NCBI GenBank assembly: GCA_000964245.1
Contig: LANB01000001.1
Coordinates: forward strand, 289,501-353,500
Length of the DNA stretch: 64,000 nt
Direction: 5' to 3'
DNA from: Cellvibrionaceae bacterium 1162T.S.0a.05
Lineage (GTDB): Bacteria > Pseudomonadota > Gammaproteobacteria > Pseudomonadales > Cellvibrionaceae
A model generated the notes under the pieces. That model was given only the letters and a program-made list of their open reading frames with translations, was not told the DNA's origin and did no database searches. The position numbers and the translations under genes are program-made. Positions 33,984 to 42,104 of this stretch are shown here, one piece after another; within the stretch, counting starts at the first letter, position 1; every line of letters starts with the position of its first letter.

Positions 33984-34283
33984 ATGGATGATCTGGAACA
34001 ACTTGCAAGCCATGCCAATGAGGCTGCCGAGCTCCTTAAACAGCTGGGCAATACCCACCGCTTGATGATTTGCTGTTTGTTGATTGATGACGAAATGTCA
34101 GTTGGCGAACTCAATGCGCGTATTCCCTTGAGCCAGTCCGCGCTATCGCAGCATTTAGCGAAAATGCGTGAGGCGGGCCTGGTGAAAACCCGCAAGGAAC
34201 AGCAAACCGTGTATTACGCGCTGGATGGGCAAGCCAGTATCGCTGTCATCCGTACCCTGAAATCTATTTATTGTCCTGAGTGA
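33984..34283 (+). CDS. bigR: ArsR/BigR-type sulfide-responsive repressor
   Basis: 99 aa winged helix: LLKQLGNTHRLMICCLL, SVGELNARIPLSQSALSQHL, KMREAGLVKTRKEQQTVYYAL. Cysteines at about 31-32 (ICCLL) and 97 (YCPE) correspond in position to the redox pair Cys42/Cys108 of BigR/SqrR, which form a polysulfide bridge on sulfide exposure and release DNA. Downstream rhodanese, TauE and persulfide dioxygenase genes support this assignment. Confidence 0.88.
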   Translation: MDDLEQLASHANEAAELLKQLGNTHRLMICCLLIDDEMSVGELNARIPLSQSALSQHLAKMREAGLVKTRKEQQTVYYALDGQASIAVIRTLKSIYCPE

Positions 34284-34291
34284 GGTCTTTT

Positions 34292-34828
34292 ATGGCACAA
34301 GTCATCCCCGCGGCTGAGTTTCTGGCCCTGAAGCGTGCTTCGGCACAAAACCCGATTGTTATCGACCTGCGTACCAAGGCTGAAATTGATAGCGAGCACT
34401 TACCAGATAGCGTGCACTTACCTCTGCATGAGCTTTCAGAAGAGCGCTTATCACAATGCTTGAGTTCAAACCAATGTTCCGCCATAGGGCCGGTTTACCT
34501 GCTTTGCCAAAGTGGTAAACGCGCGGAGGTGGCTGCCAGCAAATTAGGGCAGTTTGAGGCCGTGATTCTGGAAGGTGGGCTCAATGCCCTCAAAGCGGCA
34601 GGCGCCGAGGTGAAAACTGGCGAAAAACAACATATTTCGATTGAGCGCCAGGTGCGTATTACCGCCGGGGTTTTGATTCTCCTGGGAGTTGTTTTGGGGT
34701 TCAGTGCTCATGCCGGGTTTTTCCTGCTGAGTGGATTCGTGGGTGCCGGCCTTACCTTTGCCGGTATCACGGACAACTGTGCAATGGCCTTTGTGCTCGC
34801 GCGTATGCCCTGGAATAACCGCGCCTAA
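34292..34828 (+). CDS. Rhodanese with C-terminal membrane domain (YgaP-like)
   Basis: 178 aa from the ATG at 34292 (TGAGG upstream). Rhodanese domain about 1-105 with active loop CQSGKRA and IDLRTKAEID; residues about 115-175 contain two membrane segments (AGVLILLGVVLGFSAHAGFF, FVGAGLTFAGITDNCAMAFVL) of the DUF2892 type. Same build as E. coli YgaP, a membrane sulfurtransferase. In this operon it likely moves persulfide sulfur. Confidence 0.9.
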   Translation: MAQVIPAAEFLALKRASAQNPIVIDLRTKAEIDSEHLPDSVHLPLHELSEERLSQCLSSNQCSAIGPVYLLCQSGKRAEVAASKLGQFEAVILEGGLNALKAAGAEVKTGEKQHISIERQVRITAGVLILLGVVLGFSAHAGFFLLSGFVGAGLTFAGITDNCAMAFVLARMPWNNRA

Positions 34829-34866
34829 ACGGCACGAGATATCGAAAAAAGCCAGGAGACAGCGTG

Positions 34867-35682
34867 ATGGAAGTATTTATTGGACTCTTGATTGGCAGCC
34901 TGTTGGGTTTAACCGGCGCGGGAGGTTCGGTATTTGCCGTGCCCCTGCTGTTAGTACTTACTTCCATTTCAACCAATGAAGCAATGGGCCTGGCCTTAGG
35001 CGCAGTGGCAATTAGTGCCGTTTACGGCAGCGTACAACAACGCCGTCGCATCCTGTGGACACCCGCGTTAATACTGGCGGTGAGCGGTGCTGCGGTTGCC
35101 CCGCTGGGCCGATGGTTAGCCTTCTATATTCCCGAACTGTTGTTATTGCTGGGCTTCAGCTTGCTCGCCAGCATGATTGCTCTACGTATGTGGATGCAAG
35201 CCAATAACCAGCCCGTGGAAGCCGGAGTGCGCCGGGCAGACATGAGTGAGGATGTCGAACTCCCCAACACCCTGTTGTGTCGCTTGAGCCCCACAGGACA
35301 ATTTCAGCTCAAACCGCGCTGCTTGAGTGGTTTGGCGGCAGGTGGCGTGCTGGTGGGTTTTGTTTCAGGCATTTTCGGTGTGGGCGGCGGCTTTTTGATC
35401 GTGCCTTTGCTGTTGGCATTGAGTCAGCTGGATATTCGCATCGCCGTCGCCAGCTCCTTGTTTGTCATTTCCCTCATTAGCAGCGCGGGCTTTTTAACCC
35501 AGGTATTAATGGGGCCCGGTTTACCGTTCACCCCCCTTGCCTTGTTGATGGGGGCCAGCCTGGTGGGCATGTTGCTCAGTCAGTTTCTCGCTAAATATTT
35601 ACCCGCAGCGAGTTTGCAAAAAATCTTTGCGATCTCCCTGCTCTCAATTTCCCTTTTTAGTTTAATGGAGCGCTTATTATGA
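34867..35682 (+). CDS. TauE/SafE-family sulfur-compound exporter
   Basis: 271 aa from ATG 34867 (GTG at 34864 also possible; CAGGAG upstream). About eight membrane segments and two TauE repeats, each starting with a G-rich motif: LIGSLLGLTGAGGSVFAVPL and VGFVSGIFGVGGGFLIVPLL. Family members export sulfite, sulfoacetate or related anions. Here it probably removes sulfite formed by the persulfide dioxygenase encoded next, whose ATG overlaps this stop by 4 nt. Confidence 0.92.
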   Translation: MEVFIGLLIGSLLGLTGAGGSVFAVPLLLVLTSISTNEAMGLALGAVAISAVYGSVQQRRRILWTPALILAVSGAAVAPLGRWLAFYIPELLLLLGFSLLASMIALRMWMQANNQPVEAGVRRADMSEDVELPNTLLCRLSPTGQFQLKPRCLSGLAAGGVLVGFVSGIFGVGGGFLIVPLLLALSQLDIRIAVASSLFVISLISSAGFLTQVLMGPGLPFTPLALLMGASLVGMLLSQFLAKYLPAASLQKIFAISLLSISLFSLMERLL

Positions 35683-36374
35683 TTTTTCGACAACTTTTTG
35701 ATCGCAGCTCTTCAACTTACACTTATCTCCTCGCCGACGAATCCAGTCGCGAGGCGCTGTTTATCGACCCCGTTATCGATAATATCAATGACTATTTATT
35801 GTTGCTTGAGCAACTTGAGTTGAGACTGGTGATAGCCATCGATACCCACACCCACGCTGACCACGTTACCGCGCTGGGTAAATTACGTGATGCGACAGGT
35901 TGCATTACGATGTTCGGTAAACAGGCCCAGTCCACTTGCGCAACCGCCGCTTTTGGTGATGGCGATCTTCTTCAGGTGGGTGACATCGCGGTGCAATGCC
36001 TGTATACCCCCGGCCATACTGACGACTCCTACACCTTTGCTGTTGAAGATGGCAACCGCACCCTGCTTTTCACCGGGGATACGCTGCTAATTCGCGGCAG
36101 TGGACGAACAGATTTCCAAAACGGGAATGCGATTGACCAGTTTGCCAGCCTGCACCAAAAGCTGTTGAGCTACCCCGACGACGTTGTGGTGTTTCCTGGC
36201 CACGATTACCGAGGCTGGACGCAAAGCACCATTGGCGAAGAGCGTAAATACAACCCACGCTTGCAGTTTGATAAAGCGGAAGCTTATGCCGCTTTTATGG
36301 CAAAGCTGGACCTGCCGAACCCCAAACTAATGGATATCGCCGTGCCTGCTAACCGGGCCTGCGGCAACAGCTGA
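35679..36374 (+). CDS. Persulfide dioxygenase (ETHE1/Blh-like MBL-fold)
   Basis: 231 aa. Metal ligands THTHADHVTA, GHTDDS, FTGDTLLIRGSGRTDF and VFPGHDYRG are typical of ETHE1-like enzymes, with the RGxGRTDFQxG signature separating them from glyoxalase II. Oxidises glutathione persulfide to sulfite and GSH with O2 at a mononuclear iron. Translationally coupled to tauE by a 4-nt overlap. Completes the bigR-rhodanese-tauE-PDO operon. Confidence 0.92.
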   Translation: MIFRQLFDRSSSTYTYLLADESSREALFIDPVIDNINDYLLLLEQLELRLVIAIDTHTHADHVTALGKLRDATGCITMFGKQAQSTCATAAFGDGDLLQVGDIAVQCLYTPGHTDDSYTFAVEDGNRTLLFTGDTLLIRGSGRTDFQNGNAIDQFASLHQKLLSYPDDVVVFPGHDYRGWTQSTIGEERKYNPRLQFDKAEAYAAFMAKLDLPNPKLMDIAVPANRACGNS

Positions 36375-36456
36375 GGGGTGAACGGCGCCATAATTTGACT
36401 TGCCCTGGGCCTGCTGACAGGTAAAATCAACCTGCCTGCTATATTTACTACCAACC

Positions 36457-36483
36457 TGGTATGAAATTGGTATCAAATTGGTA
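36457..36483 (+). promoter_or_regulatory. Three TGGTA direct repeats with 11-bp period
   Basis: TGGTA at 36457, 36468 and 36479, each followed by an AT-rich spacer (TGAAAT, TCAAAT); an inverted TACCAA precedes them. Eleven-bp-spaced direct repeats are the typical binding layout for OmpR/PhoB-type regulators. It sits 42 bp before the response regulator ATG, so autoregulation is likely. Confidence 0.55.
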
Positions 36484-36524
36484 AGCAATGAAGCAAAACA
36501 AAGCAACACAATGAGGGCTCAGGC

Positions 36525-37199
36525 ATGTTGGTTTTACTGGTTGAAGATAACCGCGATCTCGCTGCAAGCGTGCTCGATTTTCTCGAGCTGCAGGGTTTTG
36601 ATTGCGATTATGCCCAGCGTGGCGATCACGCTTTGCAGCTGTGCCAGGACAACAATTACGAAGCCATGATTCTGGACATTATGATGCCCGGTCTCGACGG
36701 CTTGAATCTTTGCCGGGAATTGCGTGCACAGGGTAAAAATGCGCCCATTATTTTTCTCACAGCCCGCGATACACTCGAAGACAAACTTGAAGGTTTTGAT
36801 GCGGGTGCCGATGATTATCTCGTCAAACCTTTTGATTTACCTGAATTGGAAGCGCGCCTGAAAGCCATTAGCAAGCGTCGCACCGCGAATAGCACCTCTC
36901 TCAAAGTGGCAGATCTGGAAGCGAACCTCGACAATCACGAAGTGTTTCGCAACAAACAACGCATCGATTTATCGCCCGCCTGCTGGAAATTATTGATTGC
37001 CTTGATGCAGGCAAGCCCGCGCGTTTTGTCTCGCCAGGAGTTGGAAAGCGTTCTCTGGAAAGACAGCCCGCCAGACTCCGAAGCGCTGAAATCACACATG
37101 TATACCTTGCGTAAACAGGTGGACAAACCCTTCGATAAAAATTTAATCCATACCTTGCGTGGCGTTGGCGTTGCGTTAAGAGATACCAGCGATGCCTAA
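36525..37199 (+). CDS. OmpR-family response regulator
   Basis: 224 aa. Receiver domain with VEDNRD, phospho-acceptor Asp51 in MILDIMMPGLDG, Thr/Ala in FLTARD and Lys in DDYLVKPFDL. C-terminal winged helix with SPACWKLLIALMQASPRVLS and HMYTLRKQVDK, slightly unusual compared with the common RxYIxRLRxK end. The stop overlaps the histidine kinase start by 8 nt. Target genes unknown. Confidence 0.93.
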   Translation: MLVLLVEDNRDLAASVLDFLELQGFDCDYAQRGDHALQLCQDNNYEAMILDIMMPGLDGLNLCRELRAQGKNAPIIFLTARDTLEDKLEGFDAGADDYLVKPFDLPELEARLKAISKRRTANSTSLKVADLEANLDNHEVFRNKQRIDLSPACWKLLIALMQASPRVLSRQELESVLWKDSPPDSEALKSHMYTLRKQVDKPFDKNLIHTLRGVGVALRDTSDA

Positions 37200-38547
37200 C
37201 GACGAGAGCAGCAGTCACGCTCAAGCGACTTACACAAACAAACGCTCCCTGATTAACCGCACCAGCCGAATTATCGGTATTTTTGCGGTGTTACTGGTTG
37301 CGCTCTATACCAGCATGCTTTTTTTCCTGCACCGCTGGGGTTTAACCGCTGCAACACACAATGTGATTTTGTATGAAGCGGAATTGTATATGGATGCCTA
37401 CGCGCAAAAAACCTGTACTCCCCTGCCAAATACACAATCTATGGTGGGTTTTTTAGGCGCAGAAACAGTAAGCCAACGCGTGAAGGATGTTTTCCCTATC
37501 GAAAAGTGGGATACCTGGCCCAAGGCCAGTGACGGCATCATGTATAACTTCCAACGTTCCGGCTCTTACGATACGCACTACCACCTGTTGGTAAACGATT
37601 TGCCCGGAACCGACCAAAAATTTATTTTGTTTTATGAAATTACGGTCTCGGAATCGACACGCGAAAAAGTTTTGAAGAAATTCAAGGAATATTCCGTGAT
37701 CGGCGGCCTCGCGGTGTTGGTATTAATCTTCCTGTTCAAGTTTTTTATTGCCCAAGCCATTTCCCCCTTGAAAAGCCTGTCTTCATGGATGAACCGCATC
37801 GACAACAACCCGCCCTCGGATTTACCTCTGGATCTGAAGGACGATGAAATCGGCCAACTCGGCCAGGAATTGCGCACTGCTTTATGGCGTATTCACGAAA
37901 GCAACGAGCGGGAAAAACAATTTTTGCGTAACGCCAGCCACGAGTTGCGCACACCAATTTCAATTATTCGCAATGCCATGGACGTGTTGGAACACAAACG
38001 TCAACGCGGGGACGACAATATTGACCCGGTACTCGCCCGAATCAGACGCGCCAGTGACACAATGAAGTCCGTCACCGAAGCCATTTTGTGGCTGGCGGTC
38101 GATCGTTACCATGCGCCTGAAAAAACTGTCGTCCATCTCGCTGAGCTGGTGGATGAAGTAACCGAAGAAAACCGCGAAATCTTTAAGGATAAGGCGGTAA
38201 AACTCAACTCGCACATCGAAAATGGTTTTGAAATCGAAATTGAAGCGATACTTTTACGCATTGCGCTCGACAACATGTTGCGCAACGCCTTCCAACATTG
38301 TGAAGATGGCGAAATCACCCTGAACTGCTTAAGCGTAGGCCGCATTGAAATTGTCAATTCCATGCCGGTTTATGAGGATTCTGCAAGCAAAAGCGATGAC
38401 ACTAACTCCATGATGCTGACCGGCGGATTTGGGCTTGGGCTATCACTGGTTGCCAAAGTGGCTGAAAAACAGGGCTGGCAGTTCAGCTTTGTATTTGAAG
38501 ATGGCTGCGCAATCTCTCGCCTCGTTTTTCACAGCCAGGATGACTAA
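37192..38547 (+). CDS. Sensor histidine kinase
   Basis: 451 aa. Two membrane segments (IIGIFAVLLVALYTSMLFFL and VIGGLAVLVLIFLFKFFIA) bracket a periplasmic sensor region of about 110 residues; a HAMP-like linker follows (AISPLKSLSSWMNRI). Phospho-acceptor His about 250 in NASHELRTP. The ATPase domain has LDNMLRNAFQH (N box) and GGFGLGLSLVAKVA (G2 box), while the G1 motif is weak. Overlaps the regulator gene, so co-translated. Signal unknown. Confidence 0.92.
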   Translation: MPNDESSSHAQATYTNKRSLINRTSRIIGIFAVLLVALYTSMLFFLHRWGLTAATHNVILYEAELYMDAYAQKTCTPLPNTQSMVGFLGAETVSQRVKDVFPIEKWDTWPKASDGIMYNFQRSGSYDTHYHLLVNDLPGTDQKFILFYEITVSESTREKVLKKFKEYSVIGGLAVLVLIFLFKFFIAQAISPLKSLSSWMNRIDNNPPSDLPLDLKDDEIGQLGQELRTALWRIHESNEREKQFLRNASHELRTPISIIRNAMDVLEHKRQRGDDNIDPVLARIRRASDTMKSVTEAILWLAVDRYHAPEKTVVHLAELVDEVTEENREIFKDKAVKLNSHIENGFEIEIEAILLRIALDNMLRNAFQHCEDGEITLNCLSVGRIEIVNSMPVYEDSASKSDDTNSMMLTGGFGLGLSLVAKVAEKQGWQFSFVFEDGCAISRLVFHSQDD

Positions 38548-38715
38548 AGGTACTCCCGGTACTTTTGGTGCTTTCAGCACTATCGATATAGACATTTCAG
38601 AGCCTGGCTACCATGTGTGTACGGCAACAGGCTCTGGCGTTAGAATAATGCCAATTTAACAACCACCGATCACAAAGAATATCGACCCAAGAAGGGCGCA
38701 CAGCAGGCTGCAATC

Positions 38716-39555
38716 ATGAACAACAAGTACATGTTGATTTATCTAAAAAATAACAAGGAATTTATTCTGGACAGCCCTTCCATGCTGGTAGGCCGCAGCG
38801 ATTCCTGCCATATCCAGGTCGATGTCGGCAATATGTCGCGTGAACATGCCCGCATTCACGTTAAAGACGACGGCGTCTATCTTCAGGATTTACATTCTAC
38901 CAACGGGACTTTTGTAGGAGGCAAACGCTTAAGCGAGAACCGCCTTTTGCAGCCTGGCGATATCATTCAATTTGGTGAAGAAGAATTCAGCTTACAGATG
39001 ATTGACAACGAAGTGACCATTGTCGGTGTTCCTGTGCAAGTGAAAAGCAAGCGCGCTGAGTCTTCCATTGTTGAAGACGAAGATGAAGAAGATTCCACCA
39101 TGCTATTTCAGGCTTATCAATTGCCTCCGGGCTGGAGTGATCTTGATGGCGACACCACAGACTTCAATAGCAAGGACAACGAAGCCAAGGAGCGGGCAAT
39201 AGCGGCCTATGTTAAAAAAGTGGCGCTTGCCTTTAAAGGTGCAAAAGGTCTGGTCATGTTTTTCTTTGTTGAAGACGAGCCCCCTTCAATTCGCAGTGTG
39301 TCTAATAAAGAGGATGTGGAGAAAAGCTGGAGTTTTGGTCGCACGGAAAGCAATGATATTGTCTTCCGTCATCAAAGCATTTCCGAGAAGCACGGCTTGA
39401 TTTCTTACTCTGGCGGCCGCTGGAGCATCGAAGATACGGATTCCACCAATGGCATCTGGCAAGATAAAAACAAGGTCGAAAAACTGGAGTTATCTGACGG
39501 CCTGCATTTTCACGTCGGCACCGTTGAAGTCAGAGCACATTTCGTTAATCACTAA
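38716..39555 (+). CDS. Protein with two FHA domains
   Basis: 279 aa, no membrane segment. FHA1 about 8-95: SMLVGRSDSCHIQV, MSREHARIHV, LHSTNGTFVGG. FHA2 about 205-275: SFGRTESNDIVF, ISEKHGLISY, DTDSTNGIWQD. FHA domains bind phosphothreonine. An acidic linker with EDEDEEDSTMLF lies between. Ser/Thr kinases are encoded in this window at 1-2194 and 49326-51062, possible partners by inference only. Confidence 0.9.
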   Translation: MNNKYMLIYLKNNKEFILDSPSMLVGRSDSCHIQVDVGNMSREHARIHVKDDGVYLQDLHSTNGTFVGGKRLSENRLLQPGDIIQFGEEEFSLQMIDNEVTIVGVPVQVKSKRAESSIVEDEDEEDSTMLFQAYQLPPGWSDLDGDTTDFNSKDNEAKERAIAAYVKKVALAFKGAKGLVMFFFVEDEPPSIRSVSNKEDVEKSWSFGRTESNDIVFRHQSISEKHGLISYSGGRWSIEDTDSTNGIWQDKNKVEKLELSDGLHFHVGTVEVRAHFVNH

Positions 39556-39621
39556 AATAGCTGCTACACGATTTCATAGTATTCATGCATCTTGAGAAAT
39601 AGCAGCCTGAGCTGCAAACAT

Positions 39622-39644
39622 AAAAAAAGGCGGCCAAAGCCGCC
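39622..39644 (-). terminator. Terminator of the nasA/dmsBC-like transcript
   Basis: GGCGGC-CAAA-GCCGCC hairpin; on the minus strand it is followed by TTTTTTTA. Lies 67 bp after the stop codon of the minus-strand gene. Confidence 0.8.
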
Positions 39645-39710
39645 CAACTGGTGCAAAGTGAAGGAGACGCACACCGAACTGTCGAGTTACATGCTTAGTG
39701 ATTATTAGCA

Positions 39711-41561
39711 CTAGTGCGTGTGCATGGCTACGCCAACTGCTGGATTGGCTGCTAAACCAATCTCACGCGCATGCTCCTCAAAACCTTTGTTTTTCCAGAA
39801 GAAGGCACCTGGCATGGTGGTAGGCACCACCAGAACATAAAAAAGCGCACGACCAATCAATGCGGATACGCTGACGCTGACAAATACAGCCGTCCACATA
39901 ACCAGCGTGACCCAACTCGCCTCAGCAAAGATGACCAGCGCAGCGATTGCGACGGCATTCAAGGCAAGTAAACAATTTCTTAAAATATAGGATTTACCAA
40001 AGGTCGTATTCTGAATGTAATGCGACACTGCACCTTCGTGTTCAGAACTCGCTTGTTGACGAGCATGAAAGTAAAGGCCCAGGCCTTCCAGCAACAAACC
40101 GAAAATCATTAAAGGGGCCAGACTGTTTAATAAAGCAAGGTAAGCCCCACCGCTCATTAACAAATACGGCACACCGATAATTGCAACCGTAAAGGCGCCC
40201 AGCACAGCGGCACTCCCCACAAAGGAACAGCCTGTTTGCCAATGATTCCAAAACGGACGCGCGGGAATGCGATAGCAACGGTACATATAATACAAGCCCC
40301 CGGCACCACCAAGCACTGACAGAATCCCGGTCGCGTTGGCCAAACCTGCAAACTTGCCACTTAAGGCAGCACCAAAAAGCGATTGAAAAACTGCATTCTC
40401 AGGCAACACACTCAACATATGAAAACCGCCAAAGGCCATAAAAATGACAACACCTAGCCCTTCACGGCTAACAGGCGAATGCCGCAAGTTATTAAAACCC
40501 CGATAAAAACGGAATGGCTTGCCGAGGTGCGTTGTTGACATAAACAAACCCAATGCTGCAAAAGCCAGCGCCAATACAACCAGCGGCACATACATCACTG
40601 AGCTCGCCATCGCCTGCAAACTTTCCACCCCGATTAAACTGCCAAGAAATGCAGCGGCAAACGTCCCCAATGCGGCCTGGGTAACTAATGTAAAAATAAC
40701 CAGCGGATTTTCACGCGAAGACAAACGCGGCACATTCCAGTATTTTTTCTCTCCGTTTTTCTTGTGAACAACGGGCTTGTACTTCCCATCCGCATTACTC
40801 TTATGGTACTTCACCGGCATGGAATCCGTGCGGGTCACTTCACGCGGCATGGATTTCACTTGCTGAAAACGAATATTGGGATTACTGATAGAAGGATCAG
40901 GAAAACCGGGAATTTGTGTTTCAATTTGCTCACGATTCTCTGGCATATTTTCCACAACACCAAAGTTCAAGGCATTACCCACACACGCCGAGACACAGGC
41001 GGGCTTCAACCCCACTTCCAGCCTGTCCACACACATATTGCATTTTTCAACCTGGCCATTCACCGGGTCTAACTGCGGTGCATTGTAGGGGCACACCCAG
41101 GTACAGTAGCCACAACCGAAACAAATATCCGGGTCCTGAATCACTGCACCGTATTCCGGGTGTTTGGTATAGGCGCGCGTTGGACAACCTTTTAAACACA
41201 CGGGATCATCACAATGGTTACAAGCCATCGAAATATTCATGCGGGTAAAGTTGGGATAGGTCCCCCCTTCTACATAGCCCACAGAACGAAAACTTAAATG
41301 CGGCGGCAGATCATTTTTTTCTGAACACGCCGCTTCACAGGCATGACAACCAATACAATTATCGGCGGTAAAATGAAAAGCATGCTGCTTGGTACGATTG
41401 GGGTTATCACCAATACGTTCATCACCATTAATACGCAAACTCACTCCGTTATCATTCACCGGTGTGAGTTTAATCTCCTTGCCATAGCGGTTTTTATCCG
41501 ATGTAACAGGATCTTTTAGTAATGCGTATTCAGGTTCGTCATCTCTAACGTACTTAAACAT
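39711..41561 (-). CDS. DmsB-DmsC fusion: four [4Fe-4S] clusters plus membrane quinol-oxidising domain
   Basis: 616 aa. Residues about 60-230 carry four ferredoxin-type cysteine groups: CIGCHACEAAC, CNHCDDPVCLKGC, CFGCGYCTWVC, and CNMC with CVSAC. Residues about 290-590 hold eight membrane segments of the DmsC/NrfD type, e.g. PLVIFTLVTQAALGTFAAAF. In the DMSO reductase family these are normally two subunits, B and C. Here one chain joins them. No Tat signal, so the FeS part faces the cytoplasm, like NasA encoded upstream. The likely role is passing electrons from quinol to NasA (inference). Confidence 0.88.
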   Translation of the reverse strand: MFKYVRDDEPEYALLKDPVTSDKNRYGKEIKLTPVNDNGVSLRINGDERIGDNPNRTKQHAFHFTADNCIGCHACEAACSEKNDLPPHLSFRSVGYVEGGTYPNFTRMNISMACNHCDDPVCLKGCPTRAYTKHPEYGAVIQDPDICFGCGYCTWVCPYNAPQLDPVNGQVEKCNMCVDRLEVGLKPACVSACVGNALNFGVVENMPENREQIETQIPGFPDPSISNPNIRFQQVKSMPREVTRTDSMPVKYHKSNADGKYKPVVHKKNGEKKYWNVPRLSSRENPLVIFTLVTQAALGTFAAAFLGSLIGVESLQAMASSVMYVPLVVLALAFAALGLFMSTTHLGKPFRFYRGFNNLRHSPVSREGLGVVIFMAFGGFHMLSVLPENAVFQSLFGAALSGKFAGLANATGILSVLGGAGGLYYMYRCYRIPARPFWNHWQTGCSFVGSAAVLGAFTVAIIGVPYLLMSGGAYLALLNSLAPLMIFGLLLEGLGLYFHARQQASSEHEGAVSHYIQNTTFGKSYILRNCLLALNAVAIAALVIFAEASWVTLVMWTAVFVSVSVSALIGRALFYVLVVPTTMPGAFFWKNKGFEEHAREIGLAANPAVGVAMHTH

Positions 41562-41644
41562 AATGCTTCTCTGGTTACTTTTACTTTAGTGCCATTCTTT
41601 ATTTGATTGGCTCTTTGTAGTTTCCGGTTGTAGTTTCCGGAATA

Positions 41645-41817
41645 TCCCGAGAGGGCTTATGAACCGGATTTAAGTGCGATGAGCATGTGGGTACTGCTGT
41701 CCGAAACACGCTGTAAACACATCCCTGTGCGCTCGACGTCGGCTTCCTGCCTCCGACGGTTTCGCACAGCAGTACCCACATGCTCATCAACAATCCAATT
41801 CATAAGCCCTCTCGGGA
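41645..41817. repeat. Long palindromic element, copy B
   Basis: Arms 41645-41707 and 41759-41817, about 60 nt, with a perfect inner 20 or more nt (GATGAGCATGTGGGTACTGC...). Loop: CACATCCCTGTGCGCTC core variant and a hairpin CGTCGG-CTTCCTGCC-TCCGACG, ending ACGGTTTCG. The arms share no sequence with copies A and C apart from the CGAAAC edges. Located 84 bp upstream of the dmsBC-like start. Confidence 0.85.
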
Positions 41818-41908
41818 AATTCTCGACAATGTCGTATATTTTTTTAGCAACGCGAGTACGTCTTTCGCGCCCGCTTTTCTGATTCTTACTTGCGATTTTT
41901 TCCTCGTA

Positions 41909-42082
41909 GCTTTTCTTTTGCCCACATGAACTCTACAAACATCGAGTGCGAGGTGGCCCTTTGCGAAACCGTCACTTCAGGGACGAAGTGACGGAGCTAC
42001 AGGGATGTATTCATGCGTTTTCGCAAAGGGCCACCTCGTACTCGATGTTCCCGCGACCAAGCTCATAGGGCAAAAGAAAAGC
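41909..42082. repeat. Long palindromic element, copy C
   Basis: Inverse orientation of the core. Arms: GCTTTTCTTTTGCCC (41909-41923) with 42068-42082 and ACATCGAGTRCGAGGTGGCC... (41939-41968) with 42018-42047, separated by a less matched part. Loop carries CGGAGCTACAGGGATGTA (complement of the copy A core) and a hairpin GTCACTTC/GAAGTGAC. It begins 22 bp after the nasA stop. Together with copy B it fills the 543-bp gap between nasA and the dmsBC-like gene. Confidence 0.85.
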
Positions 42083-42104
42083 CGCGACGCATATTTTCCC
42101 GGAA

